Assembly (NCBI RefSeq): GCF_002025205.1
Contig: NZ_CP019947.1
Span: 3,200,001 to 3,264,000, forward strand
Direction of reading: 5' to 3'
DNA from: Pseudomonas sp. CC6-YY-74
Lineage (GTDB): Bacteria; Pseudomonadota; Gammaproteobacteria; Pseudomonadales; Pseudomonadaceae
DNA: 64,000 bases
Below, in pieces: positions 47,824 to 56,433 of this stretch (the first letter of the stretch is position 1; the number at the start of each line of letters is the position of its first letter). The translations under genes and the position numbers were made by a program. The notes under the pieces are model-generated. The model did no database searches. It saw only the letters and a list, made by a program, of their open reading frames with translations, and was not told the DNA's origin.

Positions 47824-48537
47824 ATGCATTTCAGGATCGAGCAATGGCGTGCTTGGGCCCCCGGCCTGGAGAGCATTGATGACTGGCGCACCTGGTGCGC
47901 GGCACCTGTGCGCCTGGCTGACGGCCAGCAGCAACCGGATGTCAGCTTCCTCCCGGCCATGCAACGCCGACGCCTCAGCCGCCTGGCGCGGATGCTGTTC
48001 CAGGTTGCCTGGCCGCTGGCCGACGCTTACCCGGCCTTGCCCCTGATCTTCGCCTCGCGCCACGGCGAAACGCCGCGCACCCTGGCCATCCTCAGCGACC
48101 TGGCGCGCGACGAGCCCCTGTCGCCGACCCAGTTCAGCCTTTCGGTGCACAACGCCATCATTGGTCAATGGTCGATCCTGCGTGGCGACACCAGCGAGAT
48201 GAGCGCCGTGGCCGCTGCCGGCGATGGCCTCGAGCACGCCATGCTGGAAGCCAGCATGCTGCTCGGCGAGGGCGCTCCGGCAGTGCTGCTGGTCATCGCC
48301 GAAGAAACACCGCCAGCGCTGTATGCGCCCTATGTCGACGACGTGCCTTTCCCCTACGCGGTGGCCTTGCTGCTGACACCTGGCGACGACTGGCACCTGC
48401 AACTGTGCAGCGGTACCGGCCAAAAAGCCGCATGGCCACACCCCATCAGCCTGCTGCGTACGCTCTGCAGCGGGCAGCCGACCCTCGTGCATCACTGGAA
48501 CAACCGTCAATGGACCTGGTCACACAACAAGGCCTGA
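47824..48537 (+). CDS. Beta-ketoacyl synthase chain-length factor (ApeC-like)
   Basis: A 237-residue partial ketosynthase of the Ketoacyl-synt_2 kind. HFRIEQWRAWAPGLESIDDW starts it, LIFASRHGETPRTLAIL is near residue 75 and FSLSVHNAIIGQWSILRGDT near 108, where a real ketosynthase would have its Cys; no catalytic Cys is present. In aryl-polyene systems such a protein pairs with a full ketosynthase (here at 61267) as a chain-length factor. ATG 47824 or GTG 47821 could be the start. First gene of the operon; overlaps the next gene by 28 bases. Confidence 0.82.
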   Translation: MHFRIEQWRAWAPGLESIDDWRTWCAAPVRLADGQQQPDVSFLPAMQRRRLSRLARMLFQVAWPLADAYPALPLIFASRHGETPRTLAILSDLARDEPLSPTQFSLSVHNAIIGQWSILRGDTSEMSAVAAAGDGLEHAMLEASMLLGEGAPAVLLVIAEETPPALYAPYVDDVPFPYAVALLLTPGDDWHLQLCSGTGQKAAWPHPISLLRTLCSGQPTLVHHWNNRQWTWSHNKA

Positions 48538-49340
48538 GCCCATACAGCGCGCCCCTCTGGTGGCGCCTGATCGCCACGGCGCTGAGCTTTGCCCTGTTCG
48601 GCATAGGCGGCGTGCTGCTGCGCGTACTGGTCTTTCCCGTATTGGCCCTGCTGCCGGGCAACGCCGAGGCGCACCGCTACCGCGCCCGCCGCGTGATCAG
48701 CTGGGCGTTCAGGGCTTTCATCCAGTTCATGTTCCGCAGCGGGGTGCTGACCTACGAGGTGCAAGGTGCCGAACGCCTGGGCCGGCCGGGCCAGTTGGTA
48801 CTCGCCAACCACCCATCGCTGATCGACGTGGTGGCGCTGATCGCCTTCATTCGCGATGCCAACTGCGTGGTCAAGCAGAGCCTGTGGGACAACCCCTGCA
48901 TGCGCGGACCGATTCGCGCCGCCCAGTACATCAGCAACAGCGGCAGCATGGACATGCTCGACGAGGCCGCCGCCGCCCTGCGCAGCGGCCAGACCCTGGT
49001 GATCTTCCCCGAAGGCACGCGCACCACACCGGGGCAGCCGCCCGAATTCCATAGAGGCGCCGCCGCCATCGCGCTACGCGGTGCGCGCGTCGTCACCCCG
49101 GTGACGATCAGCGTGACCCCAACCACGCTGACCAAGGCCGAGCCCTGGTACCGTATTCCGCCGCGGCGTTTCCATATTCACCTGCGTGTGGGCGAAGATA
49201 TCGACCCGCAACTGTTCAGCGCGCAGGGCGCGGCGCCTATCGCCTCGCGTAAACTCAACGAATTTTTGCACCACCACTTCATTAAGGAGCTCGCCGTAGA
49301 TGAGCGATTTACAGCTGGAAATCAAGCATCTGATCATTGA
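48510..49340 (+). CDS. 1-acylglycerol-3-phosphate acyltransferase-like (PlsC family)
   Basis: A 276-residue membrane-bound acyltransferase. An N-terminal hydrophobic segment (ATALSFALFGIGGVLLRVLV) precedes the HX4D motif in VLANHPSLIDVVAL near residue 95 and the FPEGTRT motif near 170. These are blocks I and III of PlsC acyltransferases. In aryl-polyene clusters such enzymes are thought to help attach the polyene to a glycerolipid. ATG at 48510 lies within the previous gene's end; the frame's upstream extension is a shadow. Its 3' end overlaps the ACP gene by 41 bases. Confidence 0.88.
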   Translation: MDLVTQQGLSPYSAPLWWRLIATALSFALFGIGGVLLRVLVFPVLALLPGNAEAHRYRARRVISWAFRAFIQFMFRSGVLTYEVQGAERLGRPGQLVLANHPSLIDVVALIAFIRDANCVVKQSLWDNPCMRGPIRAAQYISNSGSMDMLDEAAAALRSGQTLVIFPEGTRTTPGQPPEFHRGAAAIALRGARVVTPVTISVTPTTLTKAEPWYRIPPRRFHIHLRVGEDIDPQLFSAQGAAPIASRKLNEFLHHHFIKELAVDERFTAGNQASDH

Positions 49341-49560
49341 GGCCCTTGGCCTGGAAGACATGGTGGCCGCAGACATCGGCGCCGATCTGCCGCTGTTCGG
49401 CGAAGGCCTTGGACTGGACTCGGTGGACGCCCTGGAGCTGGGCCTGGCGATCCAGAAGCGCTTCGGCATCAAGATCGACGCCGAAGCCAAGGACACCCGT
49501 AAGCACTTTGCCAACGTGGCCAGCCTGACGGCCTTCGTTGCAGCACGGCAAACGGCCTGA
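49300..49560 (+). CDS. Acyl carrier protein 1 (ApeE-like)
   Basis: An 86-residue acyl carrier protein. GLGLDSVDALELGLAIQKRF carries the phosphopantetheine Ser (DSVDALEL) near residue 41. Acidic, helical and of standard ACP length. One of two tandem ACPs of the aryl-polyene system, which shuttle the starter or growing chain. ATG 49300 follows AAGGAG closely and lies in the end of the acyltransferase gene. Confidence 0.92.
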   Translation: MSDLQLEIKHLIIEALGLEDMVAADIGADLPLFGEGLGLDSVDALELGLAIQKRFGIKIDAEAKDTRKHFANVASLTAFVAARQTA

Positions 49561-49571
49561 GGATGCAGCAC

Positions 49572-49826
49572 ATGCAAACCCGTGATGAAATCTTCGCCAC
49601 CCTGCGCACCGCCATGGTCGAACTGTTCGAGCTGGATGCCGAGCGCGTGACCCTGACAGCCAACCTCTACCAGGATCTGGAAATCGACAGCATCGATGCC
49701 GTCGACCTGATCGATCACATCAAGCGCCAGACCGGCAAGAAAATCGCCGCCGAGGAGTTCAAGTCGGTGCGCAGCGTGAGCGATGTGGTCGAAGCCGTGC
49801 ACCGCCTGGTCAACCCGGACAGCTGA
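49572..49826 (+). CDS. Acyl carrier protein 2 (ApeF-like)
   Basis: An 84-residue acyl carrier protein with LYQDLEIDSIDAVDLIDHIK and the phosphopantetheine Ser in DSIDAVDL near residue 38. It is only distantly like the first ACP, as in aryl-polyene clusters where the two ACPs have separate tasks. I prefer ATG 49572, nine bases after GAGG, over ATG 49563. The basic segment QTGKKIAAEEFKSVRSV is typical of this type. Confidence 0.92.
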   Translation: MQTRDEIFATLRTAMVELFELDAERVTLTANLYQDLEIDSIDAVDLIDHIKRQTGKKIAAEEFKSVRSVSDVVEAVHRLVNPDS

Positions 49827-49854
49827 TGGGCGGACCGTTAATGAAGAATCGCGC

Positions 49855-50400
49855 ATGAGTCGCCTGCTCGGCCTGCTGTTGGTCGTGGCCGGCCTGGCCT
49901 ATCCGTTTGCCGTGTATTTCGGCATGGAATACCTGTCGCCCCGCGTCTTCGCCGCCCTGCTGGGCGGGCTCTGGCTGGCACGCCTGCTGCTTGGCAAGCA
50001 AGGCGCGGGTGGGCGCTGGATGGCCGCCTCGGTGTTGGCCTTCTGCCTGCTGCTGGGCCTGGCCGGCGAGCCGGCGCTGCTGCGCTGGTACCCGGTGTTG
50101 ATCAACCTGCTGCTGCTCGGCCTGTTTGCCCTCAGCCTGAAAATCGGCCCACCGCTGGTGGAACGCCTGGCGCGCCTGCGCGAGCCGGAACTGCCCGAGG
50201 TGGCGGTGCATTACACCCGCCAGGTGACCAAGGTCTGGGCGCTGTTCTTTCTCGGCAACGGCCTGATCAGCGCCGTCCTGACCCTGTGGGCGCCGCTGTT
50301 CTGGTGGACCCTCTACACCGGACTGATTTCCTACGGCCTGATCGGCCTGCTGTTCGCCGGCGAATGGCTGGTGCGCCAGCGCGTAAGGCGCCTGGCATGA
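49855..50400 (+). CDS. COG4648-type integral membrane protein
   Basis: A 181-residue protein with about six predicted membrane helices (LLGLLLVVAGLAYPFAVYF, VFAALLGGLWLARLLL, MAASVLAFCLLLGLAG, VLINLLLLGLFALSL, WALFFLGNGLISAVLTLWA, TLYTGLISYGLIGLLFAG). In aryl-polyene clusters a protein of this kind lies between the ACPs and the adenylation enzyme; its job is unknown. The start ATG 49855 is 29 bases after the ACP stop. The stop overlaps the next start (ATGA). Confidence 0.85.
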   Translation: MSRLLGLLLVVAGLAYPFAVYFGMEYLSPRVFAALLGGLWLARLLLGKQGAGGRWMAASVLAFCLLLGLAGEPALLRWYPVLINLLLLGLFALSLKIGPPLVERLARLREPELPEVAVHYTRQVTKVWALFFLGNGLISAVLTLWAPLFWWTLYTGLISYGLIGLLFAGEWLVRQRVRRLA

Positions 50401-52055
50401 GCTGGATAGGTCTTGATTGCTTGCTGCTCAACCCCGAGCCCAGCCGCCAGGTTACCCCGGACCTCGACCACGCCGAGCTGTGCCAACGGGCGCGGCGCCT
50501 GGGTGGTCAGCTGCGGGGGCAGAACGTGCAGCGCGTCGCGCTCTACCTGGAAGACGCCGCCGACCTGGCGATCGCCCTGCTCGGCGCCTGGCTGGCCGGT
50601 GTCCATGTGCTGCTCCCCGCCGATGCCCAGCCGCAGACGCGTCTGCAGCTGGCGAGCCGGATCGACCTGTGGCTCGATGCCCTCGATCCCGCCGGCGCCG
50701 CCGAGCCCCTGCAGGCCCGCGCCCTGGACCTCGACCAGTGCCGACTGACCCTGTGCACCTCCGGCTCCAGCGGCGAGGCCAAGCTGATCGACAAGAGCCT
50801 GCGCCAACTGAACAACGAAGTCGCAGCGCTGGAACAGCTGTGGGGCGCGGCCCTGGGCGACGCGGTGATCGTCGCCAGCGTGGCCGCCCAGCACATCTAC
50901 GGCCTGTTGTTCCGCGTGCTCTGGCCACTGTGTGCCGGCCGCGCCTTCCTGCGCCGCGCGCAACCGTTTCCCGAGGACATGCAACGCACCAGCCTGGAAC
51001 AACCCACGTTCGCCTGGGTCGCCAGCCCGGCCTTGTTGAAACGCATGGGCGACAACCTCGACTGGACCGCCCTGCAGCCGTTGCGCCAGGTGTTCTCCTC
51101 CGGCGGCGCCCTGCCAGTCGAGGCCGCACAGCTGTTGCACGCCCAGCTCGGCCAGTGGCCAACGGAAATCTACGGCAGCTCGGAAACCGGCGGCATCGCC
51201 TGGCGCCAGGGCGATACGCCCTGGCAACCGTTCGCCGGTGTCGAGCTGGACGTCAACGCCGAGGGTGCGTTGAGGCTGACCTCGCCCTACCTGCCGGCCG
51301 GCCACTGCGAGCAGACCGCCGATGCCGTCGAGCTCCAGGCCGACGGCCGCTTCGTCCTGCGTGGACGCCTGGACCGCATCGTCAAACTGGAAGAAAAACG
51401 TATCTCCCTGCCCAAGCTGGAACAGGCCCTCATGGCGCATGCCTGGGTCGGCGATGCGCGTCTCGGGGTGATTCAGCAGGGCCGCGCCTTCCTCGGCGCC
51501 CTGCTGGCCTTGAGCCCGGCCGGCGTGCATGCGCTGCGCAACCAGGGCCGGCGCAGTGTCACCGAGACCCTGCGCCAGCATCTGGCCGGGCACTGCGAAG
51601 CCATCGCCCTGCCGCGACGCTGGCGCCTGCTCAGCCAGTTGCCCTACAGCAGCCAGGGCAAGCTGGCCCAGGCCACGGTCGAGGCCCTGCTCGCCGCACC
51701 ACGCCCGACCCAGATCGAGCCGCTGAGCGCCGTGGAGCGCGACGGCGAATGGCAGCTTGAACTGGAGGTGCCGCTGGATCTGGCCCACTTTAGCGGCCAC
51801 TTTCCGCAGACCCCGGTGCTGCCGGGCGTGGTGCAGATCGACTGGGCGCAACAACTGGCGCGGCAACTGATCGAGCAACTGCCACCGCGCTTCGTCGGCA
51901 TGGAAGTGTTGAAATTCCAGCAACTGGTGCGTCCCGGCGATCCCCTGCAACTGTCGCTGCGTTTCGACGCCACCCGCGGCAAGCTCTACTTCACCTTCCG
52001 CAACGGCGACAAGGCCTGCTCGTCTGGGCGCATCTTGCTGGGACAAGCCCTGTGA
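50397..52055 (+). CDS. Adenylation (AMP-ligase) and hotdog dehydratase fusion (ApeH-ApeI-like)
   Basis: A 552-residue two-domain protein. Residues 1-430 form an ANL-superfamily domain: [18 protein letters not shown] near residue 120 (P loop), [15 protein letters not shown] near 260, and [18 protein letters not shown] near 330 with the hinge. Residues about 440-552 form a FabA/Z-type hotdog domain with [20 protein letters not shown], where the His is catalytic in related dehydratases. The first part should activate the aryl starter acid for an ACP, the second may dehydrate 3-hydroxyacyl-ACP. ATG 50397 overlaps the previous stop. Confidence 0.88.
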   Translation: MSWIGLDCLLLNPEPSRQVTPDLDHAELCQRARRLGGQLRGQNVQRVALYLEDAADLAIALLGAWLAGVHVLLPADAQPQTRLQLASRIDLWLDALDPAGAAEPLQARALDLDQCRLTLCTSGSSGEAKLIDKSLRQLNNEVAALEQLWGAALGDAVIVASVAAQHIYGLLFRVLWPLCAGRAFLRRAQPFPEDMQRTSLEQPTFAWVASPALLKRMGDNLDWTALQPLRQVFSSGGALPVEAAQLLHAQLGQWPTEIYGSSETGGIAWRQGDTPWQPFAGVELDVNAEGALRLTSPYLPAGHCEQTADAVELQADGRFVLRGRLDRIVKLEEKRISLPKLEQALMAHAWVGDARLGVIQQGRAFLGALLALSPAGVHALRNQGRRSVTETLRQHLAGHCEAIALPRRWRLLSQLPYSSQGKLAQATVEALLAAPRPTQIEPLSAVERDGEWQLELEVPLDLAHFSGHFPQTPVLPGVVQIDWAQQLARQLIEQLPPRFVGMEVLKFQQLVRPGDPLQLSLRFDATRGKLYFTFRNGDKACSSGRILLGQAL

Positions 52056-52082
52056 ACGGCTGTTACCGGTTGGCGACGCCAG

Positions 52083-52817
52083 ATGCATAAGCCCTGCGCG
52101 GTGATCCCGGTATACAACCACGAACACGCCCTGCCGGCGGTGGTGCAGGCCTTGCGTGACGCCGGGCTGCCCTGTGTGCTGGTCGACGACGCCTCCAGCC
52201 CGGCCTGCGCCGCGACCATCGATCGCCTGGCCAGGCAGGCAGACGTCTACGTGCTGCGCCTGCCCGTCAACCAGGGCAAGGGCGGCGCAGTGATGGCCGG
52301 CCTGCGTGAAGCTGCGCGACTGGGCTGCAGCCACGCCCTGCAGGTGGACGCCGACGGCCAGCACGACCTGAGCGGGCTGGCGATCTTCCTCGCCGCCTCG
52401 CAGGCCGAGCCGCAAACCCTGATCTGTGGCTACCCGCTATACGACGCCAGCGTGCCGAAAAGCCGCCTCTACGCGCGCTACCTGACCCATGTCTGGGTGT
52501 GGATCAACTGCCTGTCGCTGAGCATTCGCGACTCGATGTGCGGCTTTCGCCTCTACCCGTTGCCCGCCACCCTGGCGCTGCTCGACGCGGTGGCCATCGG
52601 CCGGCGCATGGACTTCGACACCGAGATCCTGGTGCGCCTGTACTGGCGCGACCAGCCAATGCGCTGGCTGCCGGTGCGCGTGAACTACCCGAGCGACGGC
52701 CTCTCGCACTTTCGCCTGTGGCACGACAACGCACTGATCTCGAAGATGCACGCCAAACTGTTCTGCGGCATGCTGCTGCGCGCCCCGCAGTTGCTCTGGC
52801 GCCGGTGGCGTGCATGA
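52083..52817 (+). CDS. Family 2 glycosyltransferase of the polyene cluster
   Basis: A 244-residue GT2 enzyme of the dolichol-phosphate mannose synthase-like kind, starting PCAVIPVYNHEHALPAVVQA. LVDDASSPAC near residue 40 and LQVDADGQHDLSGL near 90 hold the metal-binding Asp residues; MCGFRLYP near 155 is also typical. Hydrophilic throughout. In E. coli the matching ApeJ region is fused with the following LpxL-like acyltransferase, from memory; here they are separate and overlap by ATGA. Would transfer a sugar to the polyene or its lipid carrier (inference). Confidence 0.85.
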   Translation: MHKPCAVIPVYNHEHALPAVVQALRDAGLPCVLVDDASSPACAATIDRLARQADVYVLRLPVNQGKGGAVMAGLREAARLGCSHALQVDADGQHDLSGLAIFLAASQAEPQTLICGYPLYDASVPKSRLYARYLTHVWVWINCLSLSIRDSMCGFRLYPLPATLALLDAVAIGRRMDFDTEILVRLYWRDQPMRWLPVRVNYPSDGLSHFRLWHDNALISKMHAKLFCGMLLRAPQLLWRRWRA

Positions 52818-53758
52818 GTGCGCGGCCAAATAGCCAGCACTGGGCCGCGCAGCAAGAGCGCGGCAGCTTCCTGCTGATGAAGTTCATCGCCCTGGCCGTA
52901 CGCCTGCTCGGTCGCCGCGCGCTCAGCCCGCTGCTCTATGCGATCGTCCTGTACTTCTTCCTGCTCGGCGGCAAGGCCCGGCGGAGCATCTGGCACTACC
53001 AGCACAACCTGGCCAACTGGAGCGGGCGCAGCGAACTGCAGCCCAGCCGCCTATCGGTGTTCCGTCAATTCATGGCCTTCGCCGACTCCCTGCTGGACAA
53101 ACTGGACGTCTGGAACGACAGGCTGAGCCTGCAGGACATCGACCTGGTTGACCGCCATGACCTGCACGGCCACATGCAGGACGCGCGCGGCCAGATGCTG
53201 GTCGGCGCCCACCTGGGCAACCTGGAAGTCTGCCGCGCGCTGGCCGAATTGAACAATAAAGTGCGCATGAACGTGCTGGTGCACACCAAGCATGCAGAGC
53301 AGTTCAATCGCCTGCTCGGTGAAGCCGGGGCCAGCAACCTACGGCTGATTCAGGTCAGCGAACTGGACCCGGCGATCATGCTGCAACTGTCCGAGCGCCT
53401 GGAGCGCGGCGAGTGGCTGGCCATCGCCGGCGACCGCGTGCCGCTGCATGGCGCCCGCAGCGTCACGGTGGATTTTCTCGGCCAGAGCGCCGCCTTCCCC
53501 CAGGGTCCCTGGTTGCTGGCCGGCTTACTGCGCTGCCCACTCAACCTGATGAGCTGCCTGAAGATCGACGGCCGCTACCAGGTGCTGCTCGAACCCCTCG
53601 CCGACCGCGTGCAATGGAAGCGCGGCGAACGCGACGCCGTGATCCGCACCTGGGTCCAACGCTACGCGCAGCGCCTCGGCCAACTCTGCCTGGATGCCCC
53701 GCAACAATGGTTCAACTTCTACCCGTTCTGGAAGCAAGATGACGACATACCTGGCTGA
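52814..53758 (+). CDS. LpxL/HtrB-like acyltransferase
   Basis: A 314-residue protein of the lipid A late-acyltransferase family. An N-terminal hydrophobic segment (LLYAIVLYFFLLGG) anchors it to the inner membrane. GQMLVGAHLGNLEVCRAL near residue 130 contains the HX4E catalytic motif (HLGNLE) and LAIAGDRVPLHGARSVTVDF near 205 fits the second block. Likely esterifies the glycosylated or lipid-linked polyene. The ATG overlaps the glycosyltransferase stop (ATGA), and the 3' end overlaps the lyase gene by 20 bases. Confidence 0.88.
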   Translation: MSARPNSQHWAAQQERGSFLLMKFIALAVRLLGRRALSPLLYAIVLYFFLLGGKARRSIWHYQHNLANWSGRSELQPSRLSVFRQFMAFADSLLDKLDVWNDRLSLQDIDLVDRHDLHGHMQDARGQMLVGAHLGNLEVCRALAELNNKVRMNVLVHTKHAEQFNRLLGEAGASNLRLIQVSELDPAIMLQLSERLERGEWLAIAGDRVPLHGARSVTVDFLGQSAAFPQGPWLLAGLLRCPLNLMSCLKIDGRYQVLLEPLADRVQWKRGERDAVIRTWVQRYAQRLGQLCLDAPQQWFNFYPFWKQDDDIPG

Positions 53759-55280
53759 ACCCGTGGTGTTCGGCGAACAACCGCTGAGTATCGAGAACAT
53801 CAACGTCCTGTCCCAGCGCCGTGCCCAGGCCTTGCTGCAGGACGATGCCGCCTACCGCGAGATGATCGCCAAGGGCCCGCGCTTCCTCGACACCCTGCTG
53901 GACAAGGAAGGCGTGATCTACGGCGTCACCACCGGCTACGGCGATTCCTGCGTGGTGGCCGTGCCGCTGCACCAGGTCGAGGCGCTGCCGCGCCACCTCT
54001 ACACCTTCCACGGCTGCGGCCTCGGCCAATTGCTCGACGAAGCGAGCACCCGCGCGGTCCTGGCCGCGCGTTTGCAGTCGCTGTGCCAGGGCGTATCCGG
54101 GGTGCGCGTGGAGCTGCTGGAACGCCTGCGCGCCTTTCTCGAGCATGACGTGCTGCCGCTGATCCCCGAGGAGGGCTCGGTCGGCGCCAGCGGCGACCTG
54201 ACCCCGCTGTCCTACGTGGCCGCCACCCTCAGCGGCGAGCGCGAGGTGCTGTATCGCGGCCAGCGCCGCAGCGCCGCCGAGGTGCATGCCGAGCTGGGCT
54301 GGACGCCGCTGACCCTGCGCCCCAAGGAAGCGCTGGCACTGATGAATGGCACGGCGGTGATGACCGCCCTGGCGTGCCTGGCATTTTCCCGCGCCGAGTA
54401 CTTGCTCAAGCTGGCCACGCGCATTACCGCGCTCAACGTGGTGGCGCTGGAAGGCAACCCGGAGCACTTCGACGAGCGCCTGTTCGCCGCCAAGCCACAC
54501 CCGGGCCAGATGCAAGTCGCGGCCTGGCTGCGTCACGATCTGGCCATCGCCGCGCCGACCGCGCCGCTGCACCGCCTGCAGGACCGCTACTCGCTGCGCT
54601 GCGCACCGCATGTGCTCGGCGTCATGGCCGATAGCCTGGGCCTGCTGCGGCAGTTCATCGAAACCGAACTGAACAGTGCCAACGACAACCCGCTGATCGA
54701 CGCCGAAGCCGAACGCGTACTGCACGGCGGACACTTCTATGGCGGCCATATCGCCTTTGCCATGGACAGCCTGAAGAACCTGGTCGGCAACGTCGCCGAC
54801 CTGCTCGACCGCCAGCTCGCCCTGCTGGTCGACTCGCGCTACAACCATGGCCTGCCGAGCAACCTGTCCGGCGCGCCGGCGGTCACCGCGATGATCAACC
54901 ACGGCTTCAAGGCCGTGCAGATCGGCGCCAGCGCCTGGACCGCCGAAGCGCTGAAGAACACCATGCCGGCCAGCGTGTTCTCGCGCTCCACCGAGTGCCA
55001 CAACCAGGACAAGGTAAGCATGGGCACCATCGCCGCGCGCGACGCCCTGCGCAGCCTGGAGCTGACCGAACAGGTCGCCGCCGCCACCCTGCTGGCGGCC
55101 AACCAGGGCGTGTGGCTGCGCCTGCGCGACGGCAAGAGCGACATCCCCGCACCCGTGGCGGCCATGCGCGAGCAACTGGCCGCCGACTTCCCGCCGGTGA
55201 TCGAAGACCGCGCCCTGGAAGGCGAACTGCGCCTGTGCCTGCAACGCATCCGCAGCCAGCACTGGAGGTTGTATGGGTAA
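53739..55280 (+). CDS. Aromatic/histidine ammonia-lyase (MIO family)
   Basis: A 513-residue ammonia lyase. VGASGDLTPLSYVAATL near residue 145 contains the Ala-Ser-Gly triad that forms the MIO prosthetic group; YGVTTGYGDS near 55 supplies the catalytic Tyr loop; NSANDNPLID near 310 and QDKVSMGTIAARDALR near 420 are other family motifs. The residues aligned with the substrate-selecting pair are Phe-His (in YTFHGCGLG near 90), unlike Ser-His of histidine lyase and His-Leu of tyrosine lyase. It probably makes the cinnamate- or coumarate-type starter, or another arylacrylate. ATG 53739 overlaps the previous gene. Confidence 0.88.
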   Translation: MTTYLAEPVVFGEQPLSIENINVLSQRRAQALLQDDAAYREMIAKGPRFLDTLLDKEGVIYGVTTGYGDSCVVAVPLHQVEALPRHLYTFHGCGLGQLLDEASTRAVLAARLQSLCQGVSGVRVELLERLRAFLEHDVLPLIPEEGSVGASGDLTPLSYVAATLSGEREVLYRGQRRSAAEVHAELGWTPLTLRPKEALALMNGTAVMTALACLAFSRAEYLLKLATRITALNVVALEGNPEHFDERLFAAKPHPGQMQVAAWLRHDLAIAAPTAPLHRLQDRYSLRCAPHVLGVMADSLGLLRQFIETELNSANDNPLIDAEAERVLHGGHFYGGHIAFAMDSLKNLVGNVADLLDRQLALLVDSRYNHGLPSNLSGAPAVTAMINHGFKAVQIGASAWTAEALKNTMPASVFSRSTECHNQDKVSMGTIAARDALRSLELTEQVAAATLLAANQGVWLRLRDGKSDIPAPVAAMREQLAADFPPVIEDRALEGELRLCLQRIRSQHWRLYG

Positions 55281-55296
55281 GCATCGAATATCTCGC

Positions 55297-55357
55297 AGGA
55301 GCGGGCCATGCCCGCGAAACGGGCTCCGCGCATGCTTCGCGGGCATGGCCCGCTCCT
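55297..55357. repeat. REPIN-like perfect inverted repeat inside the operon
   Basis: Arms of 22 bases at 55297-55318 and 55336-55357 are perfect reverse complements (starting AGGAGCGGGCC) around a 17-base loop. Such GGAGCGGGCC/CATGCCCGCGAA palindromes are typical of Pseudomonas REP pairs. It sits in the 107-base gap between the lyase and thioesterase genes and could pause or shield the mRNA. Confidence 0.75.
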
Positions 55358-55387
55358 ACGGGTTTTCTACGCATCTGGAGCATGGCC

Positions 55388-55813
55388 ATGCGTAAGGCCG
55401 GGGTGCTGCAAGCCGAGATCGAGATGGTCGTGCCCTTCTTCGACGTCGATTCGATGGAGGTGGTCTGGCACGGCCACTACGTCAAGTATTTCGAAGTGGC
55501 GCGCTGCGCGCTGCTCGACAAACTCGGCCACAACTACACGCACATGCTCGCGGCGGGCTATGCCTGGCCGATCATCGACCTGCAGGTGCGCTATATCCGC
55601 GGCGCCCGCTTCGGCCAGAAGATCATCGTGCGCGCCGACCTGATCGAGTGGGAGAACCGTCTGAAGCTCCACTACCTGATCGCGGATGCCGAGACCGGCG
55701 AACGCATGACCCGCGGCAGCAGCGTCCAGGTCGCGGTGGACATCGCCAGCCGCGAGATGCAGCTGGCCTCGCCCAGGGTCTTGGTCGCCGCCGTGGAGCA
55801 AGCCCTCGCATGA
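55388..55813 (+). CDS. 4-hydroxybenzoyl-CoA thioesterase-like hotdog protein (ApeK-like)
   Basis: A 141-residue hotdog thioesterase. VVPFFDVDSMEVVWHGHYVKY near the start contains the D-x-D-x(7-9)-H-x-x-Y/H arrangement of the 4HBT family, with EVARCALLDKLGHNY after it. Probably releases or edits polyene or aryl intermediates from ACP or CoA. I chose ATG 55388, seven bases after GGAG; ATG 55382 is too close to that site. The 3' end overlaps the LolA-like gene (ATGA). Confidence 0.85.
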   Translation: MRKAGVLQAEIEMVVPFFDVDSMEVVWHGHYVKYFEVARCALLDKLGHNYTHMLAAGYAWPIIDLQVRYIRGARFGQKIIVRADLIEWENRLKLHYLIADAETGERMTRGSSVQVAVDIASREMQLASPRVLVAAVEQALA

Positions 55814-56433
55814 GGCGCTGGTCACAATCCGCAAGGCGCGCCATCTGGGCCAGCGCCGCCGCCATCGCACTGTTCGGCGCCAGCCTGGCACAGGCCTTCG
55901 ACCTCGATCAGCTCAGCGCCCAACTGGCCAAACCGGCGGTGGTGCGCGGCCCGTTCATCCAGGAAAAACACCTGCGCGCCCTGCCGCAGCCGCTGACCAG
56001 CCGTGGCCAATTCGTCCTGTCCAGCGAGCACGGCCTGCTCTGGCAACTGCGCAGCCCGCTGCAGCAGGACTACCGCATCGACGACCGCGGGATCGCCCGA
56101 CGCACCGCACAAGGCTGGCAGCAACAATCCGCACAGGACGTGGCCGCGCAACAGAGCCGGCTGTTCCTCGCCGTGCTCAAGGGTGACCATGCCGGCCTGG
56201 CCGACGACTTCGAGCTGCAGTTGAGTGGCACAGCCGAGGCCTGGCAGCTCAGCCTGACCCCGCGCTCGCGGCTGCTGCAGCAGATTTTCAAGGTCATCCA
56301 TATCCAGGGTGGCGCACTGGTCGAACGCATCGAGTTGGCGGAAACCCAGGGTGACAGCACCCTGCTGCGCCTGCCGCAGAGCCAGGCCGGCAGCGCGCTG
56401 AGCGAAGCGGAGCGCCAAGCCTTTGGCCCTTGA
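55810..56433 (+). CDS. LolA-like outer-membrane lipid carrier protein (ApeL-like)
   Basis: A 207-residue secreted protein with a signal peptide (RRAIWASAAAIALFGASLAQA, cleavage after AQA). The mature part has VVRGPFIQEKHLRAL, then LWQLRSPLQQDYRIDD, the LolA-type half-barrel, and ends SALSEAERQAFGP. Such proteins in aryl-polyene clusters are thought to carry the lipid-linked pigment across the periplasm from the MMPL exporter. Overlaps the next gene by 11 bases. Confidence 0.88.
   Translation: MRRWSQSARRAIWASAAAIALFGASLAQAFDLDQLSAQLAKPAVVRGPFIQEKHLRALPQPLTSRGQFVLSSEHGLLWQLRSPLQQDYRIDDRGIARRTAQGWQQQSAQDVAAQQSRLFLAVLKGDHAGLADDFELQLSGTAEAWQLSLTPRSRLLQQIFKVIHIQGGALVERIELAETQGDSTLLRLPQSQAGSALSEAERQAFGP

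Noticed and set aside
50331..52415. 694-codon frame antisense to the adenylation-dehydratase gene
   Set aside because: The sense strand shows unmistakable ANL and hotdog motifs; the antisense product is a compositional shadow.
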